A stretch of DNA of 64,000 nucleotides from Ailanthus altissimus (lineage: Eukaryota; Streptophyta; Magnoliopsida; Sapindales; Simaroubaceae), in assembly GCA_946807835.1 (NCBI GenBank), contig OX327705.1, forward strand, positions 15,282,501-15,346,500, written 5' to 3'. The notes beneath the pieces are model-generated. The model had not been told where the DNA came from. It ran no database searches and was given only the letters and a program-made list of their open reading frames with translations. Shown one piece after another: positions 1 through 11,806 of the stretch (position 1 is its first letter; the number at the start of each line of letters is the position of its first letter). Both the position numbers and the translations under genes were made by a program.

Positions 1-226
1 GCTGGGGGTATTTTTCTTTTCCTTTTTTTTGAATACCCCCAAACGTAGACTGAAAAATATGACCCAAACTTATTTTTTCTCATATCACCACAACCTTTTC
101 CATTCAAGAGTATTTCTAAGCAAATACAAAGTTTATGGTGACGGGTAAATTTCTGGGTAAGTAAACTTTAAGTCTTGAGCTTGTAATGTGGTTAACCAAA
201 ACAACATAGGGTACTAGTGATAATTA
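1..226 (-). mobile_element. Retrotransposon 3' non-coding sequence, probably of gypsy A
   Basis: No coding region is visible. On the minus strand the sequence holds a G-rich tract (reverse complement of acccccaaac near 42-51) that resembles the polypurine tract preceding a gypsy 3' LTR. It is cut off on the right by the complete LTR that begins at 227. Assignment to the gypsy element whose gag lies at 3.9-6.7 kb is inferred from orientation only. Confidence 0.35.
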
Positions 227-2644
227 TGTTGGGATTTGTGCTTACGTACCATCCCATAATGTATAAATACATAGTGATTGTATTTATACAATTATTATTT
301 CTAATAAAATCGTTAATATTATTTTTATTAAATGGTAAGATGCTTATAACGTTTTAGACATTGTATGATTTGAAGGAGTTCAAATTTGGTCTAAAAGAGT
401 TTAGACCAGGGCTAAGAGTTAGCAACGCTAATAGTTATAAACACTAAGAGTTAGTGGTACTAAGAGTTAGCAAAATCTAATGAGTTAGAGCCTTGTCTGA
501 AATGGGACAATGACCTGAGAATATATTAGTAATGATATAGCTGTAATGAGTTGCAGATGGTGCTAAGAAATGTCATTATGCAAGTATGTTCTCAAACATA
601 ATGTTCCTGATCTAATTTCATCGATACGGGTCTATCGATGAAACCCATTAATATAGATTAGTGTATGTCTATATCTGGATGGTCTAGATGGTTAGTCTTA
701 GTAAACCATGAGCTTAGTAGGAAGCTCATATAGAGATGCAGGTATTCAGTAAGGACTGGATATTAAACAGACTCACGAAGACATCCAATAGACATCTCAT
801 AAAGCCGTCAATGGAAGATCTTCCGAGTTGAGTAGTATTTGTGGTCCTTTGACCTGAGCGCCACGGTGGGCTTGTGAGTGATCCACCATACTTTGGTTCC
901 ACACATGTCAGAAACCTTTCATGGTCTGACCGCTGGGTGTCGCTGGGTATGGTCCGATGCTCATGGAGTTCGGTGTGCGTAGATATGGGATCCATCAGCT
1001 CATATAAGTGGGTTGTATATCATAATACTCTGAGATTGTATTTCAGAAAGCCTTATGGCCGCAAGCATAAACCTCGGAATAGATATTCCGGAGGAATAAA
1101 CAATATCACAAAAGTGTTTGTGGATATTGTTTTATGAAATATAAATTTGGAGATAAGTTCGTGGTTGAGCAAATAGAGATTTGACGGTGATGATCTATAT
1201 CTCTGCTCTTCAAGGATATAAATGATGGAAGGATTATACGAATATGTAATAACCTCAACTTGTATGGTCTAACATGCTAATTTGTAATATCCGTAACGTG
1301 TGTGTGGGACATTGTTCACGGACATATGGAGGAGCTCTATATGAAAAATTAGGTGTGGACCTAGAGAGTCTCACAATATAAAGTATTCTCGTTGTGCATT
1401 GGGTAGCGGATTGGATTGAATAGTTCGATCCAATAAATTTCAGCAAAAGAGAACGATTGTTTAGGGATCCCTCGGATTGTACATTTGTCAAGACTTAATT
1501 GTTAAGTACATCACTTAATTAATTAACAAGGGTTGTTAATTAATAGAATATTGACAAATGACAAAATTTGTTCCATGATTTGATTTTATCTTTTTACCAT
1601 TTAACCATAGTAGTAAAAATTAGTAAGGTAAAAAGTAATTATTCAAAATTGTTTTGAATAATTAAATCATATATTATTATTATATTATTAGATAATATTA
1701 TAATATATATAGATCATGGCATTATATTTTAATACAATAAGGAGCCTAAATGTTGGCCATTTAATTACCTATTATAATTAAAGTAATTATAATTGTTAGG
1801 TAAAGATTAATTTTGGTGGCCATTATTCTAGTGCTTGGTTTAATTAATTCTAAATGGGAGACCAACAATAAAATTGGTGGAGCACTTCATTTTGTTTATT
1901 TTTGTTTAATCAAAGTGTTGAATAAACAAAATGAATTTTGGCAAAATAATTAAATTCATTCATTCAATTTTGGGAGAAGAATTTGGCAATGGCAAGGAAG
2001 AGAGGTAAGAGAGAGTTTTGGTTTTTGTTCTTTCAAGTGTTGGAAAAATAAACAAACTTCTCTTCATCTCCTTCTTTAATGGATGGCCAAAATGAATGAT
2101 ATGTAAATGGAGAAAAAGATAATTATTTTGCAAAGAGTTGTTCAAAATAATTATCATATAGAAATTGTTTCTAAAATTAATATACAAGAGTTGTATGTTA
2201 AATATTTTTAATTAATACAAGAGTTGTATAAAAAATATTTACCATCTCCATTTAGGAAACAAAAATTGTATTCAAAGAAGTAGAATACAAGTTGTTGAAA
2301 AATTCTAAACACTAAGCTACCATTCTAGCTCTTTAATCCCACCAAAAGTTATGGACTAGAATTGTTCAACATATACTTCAAGGTGAGCTCTTCACATGGA
2401 TTATTGAAGAACTTGAAGAATTTGTAAAGCTACCTTCATTAGGTGAGTATTTTACATTATGTTATAATACAATATTGTTCATCATTTATTATTGTATAAT
2501 TGTTATACTTATGCATATATGTGATATATGTTGAAATTGTTAAAATGGGTGTATTTTGTAATATGCTTCCGCTGCGCATATTATAATTTTTGAAATTACA
2601 TATACACTCGGTTTATCACACACTCTATAATACAACACCCAACA
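227..2644 (+). mobile_element. Copia-type solo LTR, 2418 bp, with perfect 5-bp target duplication
   Basis: The element starts TGTTGGG and ends CCCAACA, a 7-bp terminal inverted repeat with the TG...CA ends of an LTR. It is flanked by AATTA at 222-226 and at 2645-2649, so both ends are intact. No primer site or pol flanks it, so it is a solo LTR. About a dozen related copies in both orientations are in this window. At least two of them flank a minus-strand copia pol with a tRNA-iMet type primer site, which places the family in Ty1/copia. Small ORFs inside it are not recognisable genes. Confidence 0.9.
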
Positions 2645-3860
2645 AATTATACAATAAAAGGTAGGCTAAAAAGGCTCAATCGGTCCAAAGATGGTCTAAT
2701 GTCATTTCTTTATTAAAGTGTTTCCTAGGATTTTACCTCAAGTGGTAATTAAAGACAAGTTCTACAATGTCAGTCTTTCGAGACTGTGGTATACTCCCTA
2801 AAGCATAAGTATCTCTAAGTAATAATTATAACTATTCATGCTTAAAAGTGCTAAAAAAGAATGGTGATTATAAATAAGGTTGAACTTGTTCTTAAACTTG
2901 GATAACCAAAATTGTCTCAAGTATTTATCATTCTCTATGGATTTATAGAAAATAAATTCAACCATGTATTCCTTTTCTTATCATAGACTAATGATCATCT
3001 TAACAACCTAACAACTAAAACTAAAAAAAAAAAAAATAACCCACAAGATAACCAATCAAATAATGTAGCAAAAATAAATACAAGAAAGCATTTCCTACCC
3101 CCAAACTTAAATTAGACATTGTCCCCAATGTTAAAAAATAAACTTAAGAGTAAGAGAAACTCCTCTGGTAAAAGAAGTTGAAGCAATGCAGCATTGTTGT
3201 ATAATGATGCGATTGCGGTGTCTTTTGCTTTAGATGCTTGCAAATGCTCGTGCTGCTTTCCTTGAGTGTTTGACTTGCTGTTTTATTCCTAAAAAAAGTT
3301 AAACTAACATAACTAAAACTGAAAATAAGCAAATAAAAATAAAATTTACTTGGGTTACCTCCCAAGAAGCACTTGATTTAATGTCATCGGCTTAACATCT
3401 TCTTTCTTGACTCATGGAGGATCAAACTGCATGGCAGTAGTATCGCGCCTATGAAACTTCAATCTATGTCTAAGAACATTGATATTTCTCTTCTTTGACT
3501 TCCATAGCTCCATGAAAACTTTTGTAGACACGGTCTCATCTTCTTTGATTTGAGCCTTACCGGAAAGATTTTAATCTTAGACCGAAATATTGCACCTCGT
3601 TGGCCGATATTAATCTGCCTCTCCATTATCTTGCCATGCCCCTTCTTCTTTTTTAACTTGCACATTTTTGTATGAGTTTGTAGTTGAAGGGCTTCCATTA
3701 ATTTTACTTTAAGAGGTGGTGGTGGATTTTCAGAAATTACCATGTCAACCTTGAACACATTGAGAGATATTATTGGAAAATTACTATTGTTCAAGGTTCT
3801 TCTCTTGAAGTCTTTGTGGGAAAGGTGGCTATGGAATATATGGATTGTCTTTGCTTTGAA
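2645..3860 (-). mobile_element. Gypsy A 3' non-coding region
   Basis: On the minus strand this continues the gag region toward the 3' LTR. Near 3340-3370 it has a 'cttgggaggtaacccaag' stretch, and near 3098-3130 a 'ggacaatgtctaatttaagtttggggg'-type segment. From memory, both are typical of the region after the last ORF of Athila/Tat-like elements. No protease, reverse transcriptase or integrase is seen between gag and this region. The short minus ORFs here (3144-3365, 3459-3794) have no recognised domain. Confidence 0.5.
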
Positions 3861-3866
3861 GTGCCA

Positions 3867-4495
3867 TTAATTCTTTTTTTTTTCTGTATTTTCCTCATCT
3901 TCTTTTGTCTTTATTGCTCTATTATGGCTCCCTTTAGGTTGAGATGTTTCACTAGCTGTTGGCAATTCTTGTTCATCCTTTAAGGTAATGGCTTGACATT
4001 GCCCCTTATTTCCTTTTGGATTCACCTCTGTGTTATTGGTCAATGGGCCTTGTAGTTGATTGTTTACTAATGTGGCTAATTGGCCTACTTGCATCCCTAA
4101 CGTCCTTAAAGATGCTGCTTAGCTTTGAAGAATGGCATTTGTCTGCTTCATGTATTGCATAAACATCTCCTCTAGGCTTAGTTTCTCTTTAATCTACTGT
4201 TGAGGTTGTATTGGCATGCTTTGAGGGTCTAACCAATCTGAATTGTAGAAGTTTGTGTAAGGATTGTGCTGCTGTACTTGATAATTCTCTATGTAGTGCA
4301 TAGGCTCTATGCATTGGCCATTTGGATGGTTCTCACCACAAAAATCACAAGTAATGGGTTGTCTCTTAATAGCATTAGCTTTAATGGCATCTAAATGTTT
4401 GGTCAATAGGTTAATTTGTGCAGCTAGTGAGATTAGTGCCCCTTCATTATATGTGTCTGTAATTCTTCTTAGGGTTGTTCTCTCTACTAGCCATT
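3867..4495 (-). pseudogene. Gypsy A gag, C-terminal part with zinc knuckle
   Basis: The minus-strand reading frames continue the gag interrupted at 6057. They include TYNEGALISLAAQINLLTK and a zinc-knuckle-like CDFCGENHPNGQC (CX2CX3HX4C), as found in Athila/Tat-type gag proteins. A proline/glutamine-rich stretch follows, then a second ORF (3867-4094) without recognised motifs. Frame breaks near 4190 and the inserted LTR make it non-functional. Gag packages element RNA in cytoplasmic particles. No pol follows it. Confidence 0.75.
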
Positions 4496-6056
4496 TGATG
4501 AACACATGAAAATGCATGTTGTTAAGAGATTCAATCACCATTTAATGTCATTAATTTTAGTATTTTCTGTATTTTTAGCTTGAAATAAAGTGTTCTTCTT
4601 AAATTGTAATTAATGAATATTATTTGGATAGGTTTAGGTAAAATGGACATAACTCTCAATGTAGAAATCAAAATGAAGAAATTCTTGAACCTGGTACAAC
4701 ATGACTCAATCATACACAAATTTGAAGAATAGTGGAAAAGCCAAATCCAACATGTTATGGGCCAAAAATTGAGATACAACAGAATCGGACTACAACTCCT
4801 GCCCAGCTTGACCCAACTCACGTATTTGGATCGTATCTCACAAAATACGTACTCAATTAGTATAATTCTTGAAGCTATGAATTGCTGACTTAACTATCAA
4901 CAACTCGTATGTTGATGGTAAAGTCCAAATCAGCCGTTATCATGGACCAAATCGCATTGCAAGTGGGTAAAATGGTTGTTGGCCGAATTCTGATGTATCT
5001 TTGAATTTTGCTCATATCTCATTGGACAATCATCCAATTTGCATGAAATTGGTGCCTATGGAAAGAAGATTCAAAATTCTACAACTTTTATGTCGGCTGT
5101 AGAAGCTAAATCAGTCATTTACATTATCAAAAATGTGCTACAAGTGGATAAACGAGTTATTGGCTTAAAATTATTGAAGATTGATGTCATCCATGACATA
5201 TGTCCATTCATTGTCTATATAAGGAGACACTTAGGACATTTTTAAAAAGAGATAATTCTCTCTTATTTTCTTCTCATTAACATGTATTATAATTTAGGCT
5301 AGAGTTCTTGGCAAGGCTAAGAGATGAACTTTTATGTGTAATAAATATACTTCCATGCTTTGATTCGGTGTCAAGAGCTACAAATGTTGTAAGTTTGGTT
5401 TTGATTAAACTCTTATCTATTCTATTTTCTAAAATCCAGAGATTATAATTCTCATATCTTATATAAGTTCAGTCATGCTTTTCTTATATGATTCTTGGTG
5501 AACTATATTTGTTACTGGTGACATTGTTTTATATGTTAATCTTTTACTGCAGTATTGTCAAATTGATATATTGTCGATCTTGGATAACATATAAGGGCAA
5601 TAAATGTTTAATATTCAAGTTGATCTTTTACTGTAATATTGTCAAAGTGATATATTGTCGATCTTAGATAACTTGTATAAATAAACATGATGTATGTTAA
5701 TGCTTGCAAAGAGTTTAATTACGTCAAATACATGTGTTATCAAATGTGCTATATTTTCCTATCTTCCGATTGATTGTTTGGGATGTGAAACTTTCAATTG
5801 AGTTATAAGCATTGAATCAAAGTGTAGAGTAGATTTATAAAGCATAATTGTGATTCTCGAAGCCTTGTTTGAATTATCATAAGACATTTCCTTCAAATCA
5901 TAGACAATCCTATCTCATCCACTTAAATCAATTAATTTTATCCTTTGCTACTGCTTTAATATTTTACTTCATCAACCTATTTTGCCAAAAGCTTCCTTGT
6001 GGGATCGACACCTCAATCTATACTGCGATAGTCACGTTATATTTTGAGCGTAAACA
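4496..6056 (+). mobile_element. Gypsy-type solo LTR inserted in gypsy A gag, target duplication CCATT
   Basis: The element is 1561 bp. It begins TGATGAACACATG and ends GCGTAAACA, with CCATT at 4491-4495 and again at 6057-6061. Removing it rejoins the gag reading frame across a conserved NSYQW segment. Near the 3' end it carries 'gtgggatcgacacctc', a stretch common near the end of Athila/Tat LTRs. No internal region is present, so it is a solo LTR. It is younger than gypsy A because it interrupts that element. Confidence 0.88.
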
Positions 6057-6720
6057 CCATTGATAACTATTAGATGCCATCTCCTCTAGTAGGTTATATG
6101 CTTCGTCAGCTAACTTATTCATTAGTGCTCCACCTGCTGCGACATCTATTATAATCCTCAATTGCCCCATTAAGCCATTATAAAACGTCTGTATAAGTAA
6201 CCACTTTGGAATCCCATGATGTGGACATCTCCTTAGCATATCTTTATACTGCTCTCATGCTTCATAAAGTGTTTCTGAGTCATACTGCATAAAATAAGTA
6301 ATGTCATCCCTCATCTTTGCTGTCTTGGCCGGTGGAAAGAATTTAGATAGAAATTTCTAGGCCAAGTCATCCCATGTTGTAATTGATTTTGATGGTAGTG
6401 ACATCAACCAACTCTTTGCCTTGTCTCGAAGTGAAAAAAGAAATAGTCGTAATCGTACTGCATCATCTGAGACTCCATCGTATTTGAACAAATCACAAAT
6501 CTCTAGAAAATTTATGATATGTTCATTCGGATCATTGCATGGATGTCCACTAAACTGAACTGAGTCTTTCAATATTCGGATTATTTCCAGCTGAATTTTA
6601 AAGTAATTAGCATTTATTGTTGGTCGGCATATGCTGGGTTGAATGCTGCTAATCGTAGGGATTAAATAATCTCTCAAAGATCTATGTTCTCCCACTTGCT
6701 GTTGAAACTAAAATTAATAA
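6057..6720 (-). pseudogene. Gypsy A gag, N-terminal and central part
   Basis: Two minus-strand segments (6357-6695 and 6018-6239) read as a plant gypsy gag. Landmarks are RSLRDYLIP, a CRPTINANYF segment, DPNEHIINFLEICD, GVSDDAVRLRLFLFSLRDKA, a SWLMSLP motif, RCPHHGIPKWL and AAGGALMNK. This is the gag core of Athila/Tat-lineage elements. A frame break lies between 6240 and 6356. The upstream leader reaches the primer site near 6890. It is disrupted by the LTR at 4496-6056. Confidence 0.85.
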
Positions 6721-6883
6721 GCCATGATATAGCTCTGAAAGATATCCTAAAACACAAAAACAAAAAGAATTGAAAAGCAACTGTACAAAAAAAATAAAGG
6801 ACTTATATGAAAAATAAAATAAAATAATTCTGAATTAAAAACAAGAAAGATTTATATTAATATTGGCAAAAATAAAATATTAT

Positions 6884-6905
6884 CCTCGGCAACGGCGCCA
6901 AAAAC
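6884..6905 (-). other. Primer-binding site of gypsy A
   Basis: The reverse complement reads TTTTTGGCGCCGTTGCCGAG, the sequence that follows the 5' LTR in Athila/Tat-type gypsy elements. It lies immediately 3' of the minus-strand LTR that starts at 6910, so it fixes the orientation of the element. Confidence 0.85.
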
Positions 6906-6909
6906 TTAA

Positions 6910-8218
6910 TGCGATATTTCTATATCTTAAAATGAAGTGTAAGTATACACTATCCTAACAAGGAATAAAGGGACTTATAAAGTCGGATGTCGAACCCACA
7001 AAGATAATTTTTATTTTCTACCAAGTACTAAAATTATATCTTTCTTGTAATTATTCAGAAAAATCAAATCTTAATTTTGTAATAAATTTAAATAAAATAA
7101 AAGTGCAAAAAATCAATGACACAACTCAAATAAAATTAGAAAATAGCAATATTGTGAAAGCTTAGGGTTAATTACTATCCTTCAATATATTTTATAAAGA
7201 TTAATCATTTTAATATTTATATCCTTCAATACTTATTATTGGTCAAGACACTAATGTATTCACAAGCCTGTTCCAAGGTCATGCAAGTATATCCTAATTC
7301 ACCAAATACCTATATTTCTATGGTACTTGTAATAAATTAAGATTCATTAAGAACGAGTCTTATTGACCATACATGCCAATTAAGTATATTCCTATCCTAA
7401 TTTGAAACTTGCATATGCAACATTGAATGTTACTCTACAATCATGCATCCAATTATCTAGGTCTAAATACAATAATGCCTCTTCTAAGTTTATCAAAGTA
7501 TTACTAAATCATTCACAATATTGATCAGATATAATGAAGCATTAAGAACAAATAATGAAGAATAATAAAGAATAGAGTTCATATAAATATTAAAAAGATC
7601 ACATATTGAGTTTAAGTAATAACCCTAGAAATAAATTTAGCTCATGATAATAAGAAAATTATGGTTGAAAAATAAAATAAATATGATACAACCAAAAGCA
7701 AACCAATATAGACGTCAATCTGCAATTGGTTGATATGCCAAAGATTTGCCAATAATCTCTTGCTTCCTTGAATTCTCCTTGCTTCTCTCTCTACAAATTG
7801 CTCTTCTTTAATGTATTGTGACTCTAAGAGACCTAAGTTGTGTCTCTTTGAGGTCTAAAATGAGTGGCCTATATATAGGGATTGATTAAAGTCTTGGAGT
7901 TGTATTTATTTTAGGATTAGAAAAAATCGCGCTGTTCATTGCTATTGTGAATACTGTTCATCGCTAGGGCGACAGCACTGTAGCACTGGGGGGAGGGGTG
8001 GGGTTACTATTCATGAGACACTGTTCCTGACACTATTCACACCCACTATTTAATTTGAAATTTTTGCATTGTTTTTCTTAAATTTTCATCCTAATTGCTC
8101 AATTGACTCCCAACGTATAAAATAACAATAAAATATATAAAAAGCCTTATATTCTTATTAAAATGAGTAATTAATCAAGTTAATGGAGTAAAAATAATAG
8201 ATATAATTTATCATTATT
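6910..8218 (-). mobile_element. Gypsy A 5' LTR, truncated at its outer end
   Basis: On the minus strand the LTR ends in ...ATATCGCA next to the primer site. It is closely similar to sequence beginning at 40885 and at 63513, which are other minus copies. The outer (5') end is missing because a 5'-truncated copia LTR abuts at about 8219. It contains the GCACTGTAGCACTGG-like word near 7973-7988 discussed in the findings. No gene is present. Confidence 0.75.
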
Positions 8219-10088
8219 ACTAACCATAGACTTACTGAAAGTTCGTACAGCATACAGGTGTTCAGTAAGAACTGAATACTGAACAGACTCAACGAGGACC
8301 CTAATAGACATCCCATGAGGCTATCAATAGAAGGTCTTCTCGAGTTGAGTAGTATACATGGTCCTTTGACTTGAGTACCACGGTGGACTTGTAAGTGATT
8401 CATTATACTTTGGTTCCACGCATGTCACAGACCTTTTACGGTGTGACCGTTGGGTGTCGTTGGGTATGGTCCGATACTTATGGAGTCTAGTGTGTACAGA
8501 TATGAAATCCGTCAACTTACATAAACGAGTTATATATATCCAGATCCTCAAAGACTATATTTTAGAAAGTCTTATGGCTATAAGCAATGAACCTAGAAAA
8601 AGAATTTCCTACAGGGTTAAACAATATTGTAAAAGTGTTTGCATATATTCTTTATTAAGATACATGTCTGGAGATAAGTTCACGGATGAGCACATAAGAA
8701 TTTGACGGTAGTGATCTATATATATCTGCTCTTCCAAGATATGATTGGCGAAAGAATTATACATATGTGCTGTGACCTCAACTTTTATGGTCTACTGCAC
8801 TGATTTGTAATATCTGTGACGTATGCATGGGGCATTGATCTCGGACTCACAGAATAGTTCTGTTTGAAAAATCAGGAGTGGACCTAAAGAGTCCTCCAAT
8901 ATGAAGTGTACTCGTTGTGCACTGGGGCAGCATACTGGATTGAATAGTTTAATCCAGAAAATTCCAGCAGACCGGACATTTAGTTCGATTTCCCTCCAGT
9001 CGTGTATGTGTCAAGACTTAAGAGTAAAGTACATCAATTAGTTAACAATTAGTTGTTGACCAATGGGATGTTGACACATGACACATGTGGGCCAATTATT
9101 GTTTGATTTAAAAATTACCAAAATGACCTTATTTGTTGGATAATTAATATCATTATTTTATTTATTTTAACGTTTATTAAGTAAAAGAATAATAATAATA
9201 TATGATATTATTATTTAAATTGAAATCAAACAATTAATTTTTTTATTTAAGTTGGCATGTGCTTCTATCATGATTTAATATAATTAAATTATTTATTTAA
9301 TATTAATTAAATAATAAGATAAGTGTAATGGGTGGCATTTGTTAATGGTAGGCCTTAAGATATTTTTTAATGATGAGAAAGTGTTTTCTCATTTGGCCTA
9401 GATTAAGGCTGAGTTCATTTAAATAATATTCTATTTTGTTTTATTTTAATTTAGTTTTTAGTTAATAATAATAAACAAAAACTAATGGCAAACATAATTG
9501 ATGCCATTAGGGGAGAAAATAAAAGATAGTAATAAACAAAACACTAATGACAAACATAATGGTTGCCATTAGGCGAGAAAATAAAATATAATAATAAACA
9601 AATAAAAGAACAATTAGTTGCTCAATTAATGATAATAATTTCGTGCAAAGTGTGGAGTGGTATGAAAAAAGAGAAGTGAATTTTGCTAAGTGTTGAAAAA
9701 ATAAAAACTCAACTATTCTATTTTTCTTCTATTTTGGTCACCCATATAACAAAGTAGAAACAAGGATTCAAAAGTTGAATCCTTTGCTGAAAAAGCTATT
9801 ATTCTACTTTTCATAAGCCCACTGTGTTGAAGAACTAGATTTGTGAACTGATTGCTTCAAAGACGGGTACTTCGGTTCGACCAAATACCAAAGGCTTGAC
9901 AAGGTATTATAACTCAATCTTGATGTACTTTACATTTATGAGATAATATGTAATGTTTACTTGTGTTTATCATTCAGTAATTTCTATTCCGCTCATCCGC
10001 TGCGCATGTATGTATGTGATACGTATGCTATATTTGAATGATAGATACAAACTCACATACATGCATCCTAGGTTTAAAATTACTTACA
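8219..10088 (+). mobile_element. Copia-type LTR, 5' truncated (subfamily B)
   Basis: It aligns by eye with the 3' three quarters of the LTRs at 227-2644 and 37444-39671, sharing the 'tcagtaaggactgaatactgaacagactca', 'tttggttccacgcatgtca' and 'tggacctaaagagtcc' stretches. The first several hundred bases, including TGTTGGG, are absent. The 3' terminus (ctaggtttaaaattacttaca) matches the end of the 37444 copy, so these two form a subfamily. Short ORFs on both strands are not genes. Confidence 0.8.
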
Positions 10089-11640
10089 ATATATACATGT
10101 CACCCACTAAAATTATAAGTCAAAGATTGATAATAGAATAAATTTATCACAAATTGGTCTATTACAGTTTTGTGATAGATTATTAAAAAATTTAAATAAT
10201 AGAATGAATTTATTTCAAAATATTGTTTGTGATAGATATTGTCTATGGGGTACCTTTATTGTTTTTAAATAGTGTATTTTGATTCTAAAAATAGAATTAG
10301 TGAATGTATGAGAAGGATAATTTTGTAACTATCTTAATGAAGTTACTCTTTATTTTGTCACTATCTTAGTGAAGTTACTCCAATTTGATATAATGGTGGA
10401 ATAAAAAATTTTAACACTTTCATATACTTGTTTGTAAGAATCTTCTAATTCCCTCAATTATTTGTTCCATTCAATTATTAGGGTAGAAATCAGCGGCGAA
10501 ACTATTATAAGGCCTAAGGGCCATGCCCCACCTAACATGGTCCCTTAATTATATTAAGTATACATAGTCCCTTACTTTTATATTAAGTATATAATTCCCC
10601 CCAATCCTAACATAGTCACTTTTTTTTTGGTTAAGTATATAATTTTTTAATATTAAAATATTTATTTTAAAAAAAAAATAAATTTCTTTCAAAATTTTTA
10701 TATTTAATAGGTTAAATTATTAATTTAAAAAAATGGTCTTTAATAGCATTAAAGACATACATTTTAATACATTATTTAATGTTAAGATAATATCTCATCT
10801 TTCTCCATTTTAACGATTTTTTTTAATATAATATATTTTTTTTAACTTGACTTACAAGTGGTTCTTGTTTTATATTTTCTAACTTAATTCTCTTATCTTA
10901 ATAAAAAAATAATTTTATATTTATAAGTAGCCCCATTTACATATCTTTTGTTTAGTACAAAGAAATTTTATATTTCTATTTCTTTTCCAACATGAAAAAG
11001 AATTTTTCATCTTAAATTATACAAATAAATTTATAATTATAGAATATCATACATCAGCAATTTTATTTTCTCTTAAATTTACAACAAACTCTTTTTCCTA
11101 ACTCAAAAGCCAAGGAAAATATTCTCCAAAAAATAAGTTAGAATTTTTTGTATATTTTAATAATTTTATTAATATATTAATAATTTTTTTAATATTTTAC
11201 TATTATAACTTTATATGTATTTTTCTTATAAATTTAATTTTTTATTAATTTTAAAATATAAATTTATTTTTATCAATAATACAATAATCATTTATTGTTT
11301 AATATTTTTATTTTTAATAAAAAAGTCATCTACAATTGGCCCTTCCAAGCTCAAACTTTAAGATTAAAAAATTCTTAGATTTATACTAAAAATATTAAAA
11401 ATTCACTGATCTTTATAATTTGGCTTAATTTTAGAATTACGTTAAAGTTACTAATTGTTTATCGTTTGACCTCCCGAAATTCAAATCTTGAATGGACATG
11501 GTCTGATAGACTCTTCAATTACGTTTACATAGTGCCTTGCAGCAATCAACTACCTAGTAAGCTCTATCACTTCTTAACTTACCTTTGATATTCTATTTCT
11601 ATTCATAAGACCTGGAATCAAGATTCAAAGAAATGGAAAA
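10089..11640. repeat. Segment duplicated at 22661-23220, with a 1-kb insertion
   Basis: 10089-10487 and about 11495-11640 are similar to 22661-23220 in the same order. Shared stretches include 'cacccac..aattataagtca', 'gagaaggataattttgt', 'atgaagttactcttta', 'tttacatagtgcctt' and 'cataagac..gaatcaagattca'. The copy at 22.7 kb lacks the intervening block 10490-11495. The segment also carries short complementary words (TATCACAA / TTGTGATA). It holds no visible gene and lies just upstream of the only intact gene. Confidence 0.7.
10490..11495. mobile_element. Probable non-autonomous insertion, class unclear
   Basis: This block is present in the 10-kb copy and absent from the 22.7-kb copy of the duplicated segment, so it is inferred to be an insertion. 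The left end contains 'aatcagcggcgaaact...ggcctaagggcc', resembling the start of some plant hAT-like or other non-autonomous elements. The interior is very AT-rich and non-coding. Clear terminal inverted repeats and a target duplication could not be confirmed by eye. Confidence 0.4.
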
Positions 11641-11648
11641 AAAAAAAA

Positions 11649-11806
11649 TGCACGTGAACGACGGTTGATTATTAATTAAGGATAATTACGCATAGAAAGT
11701 GCATAACTATAAGGGTAGATGCATATGAACAGTACGTGATTGTTACTTGAGGATATATGCACATGAACAATGCTTGTTATTATTAAGAACAAGTGCACGT
11801 GGATGG
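11649..11806. promoter_or_regulatory. Short tandem array with CANNTG/CACGTG boxes upstream of the gene
   Basis: Four related units begin with TGCACGTGAAC, TGCATATGAAC, TGCACATGAAC and TGCACGTGGA. Their CANNTG cores start at 11651, 11722, 11760 and 11796, about 36-38 bases apart in the last three. The first and last are perfect CACGTG G-boxes, the usual target of plant bHLH and bZIP factors. The array lies roughly 0.5-0.6 kb upstream of the likely 5'UTR intron. A regulatory role is inferred. Confidence 0.45.
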
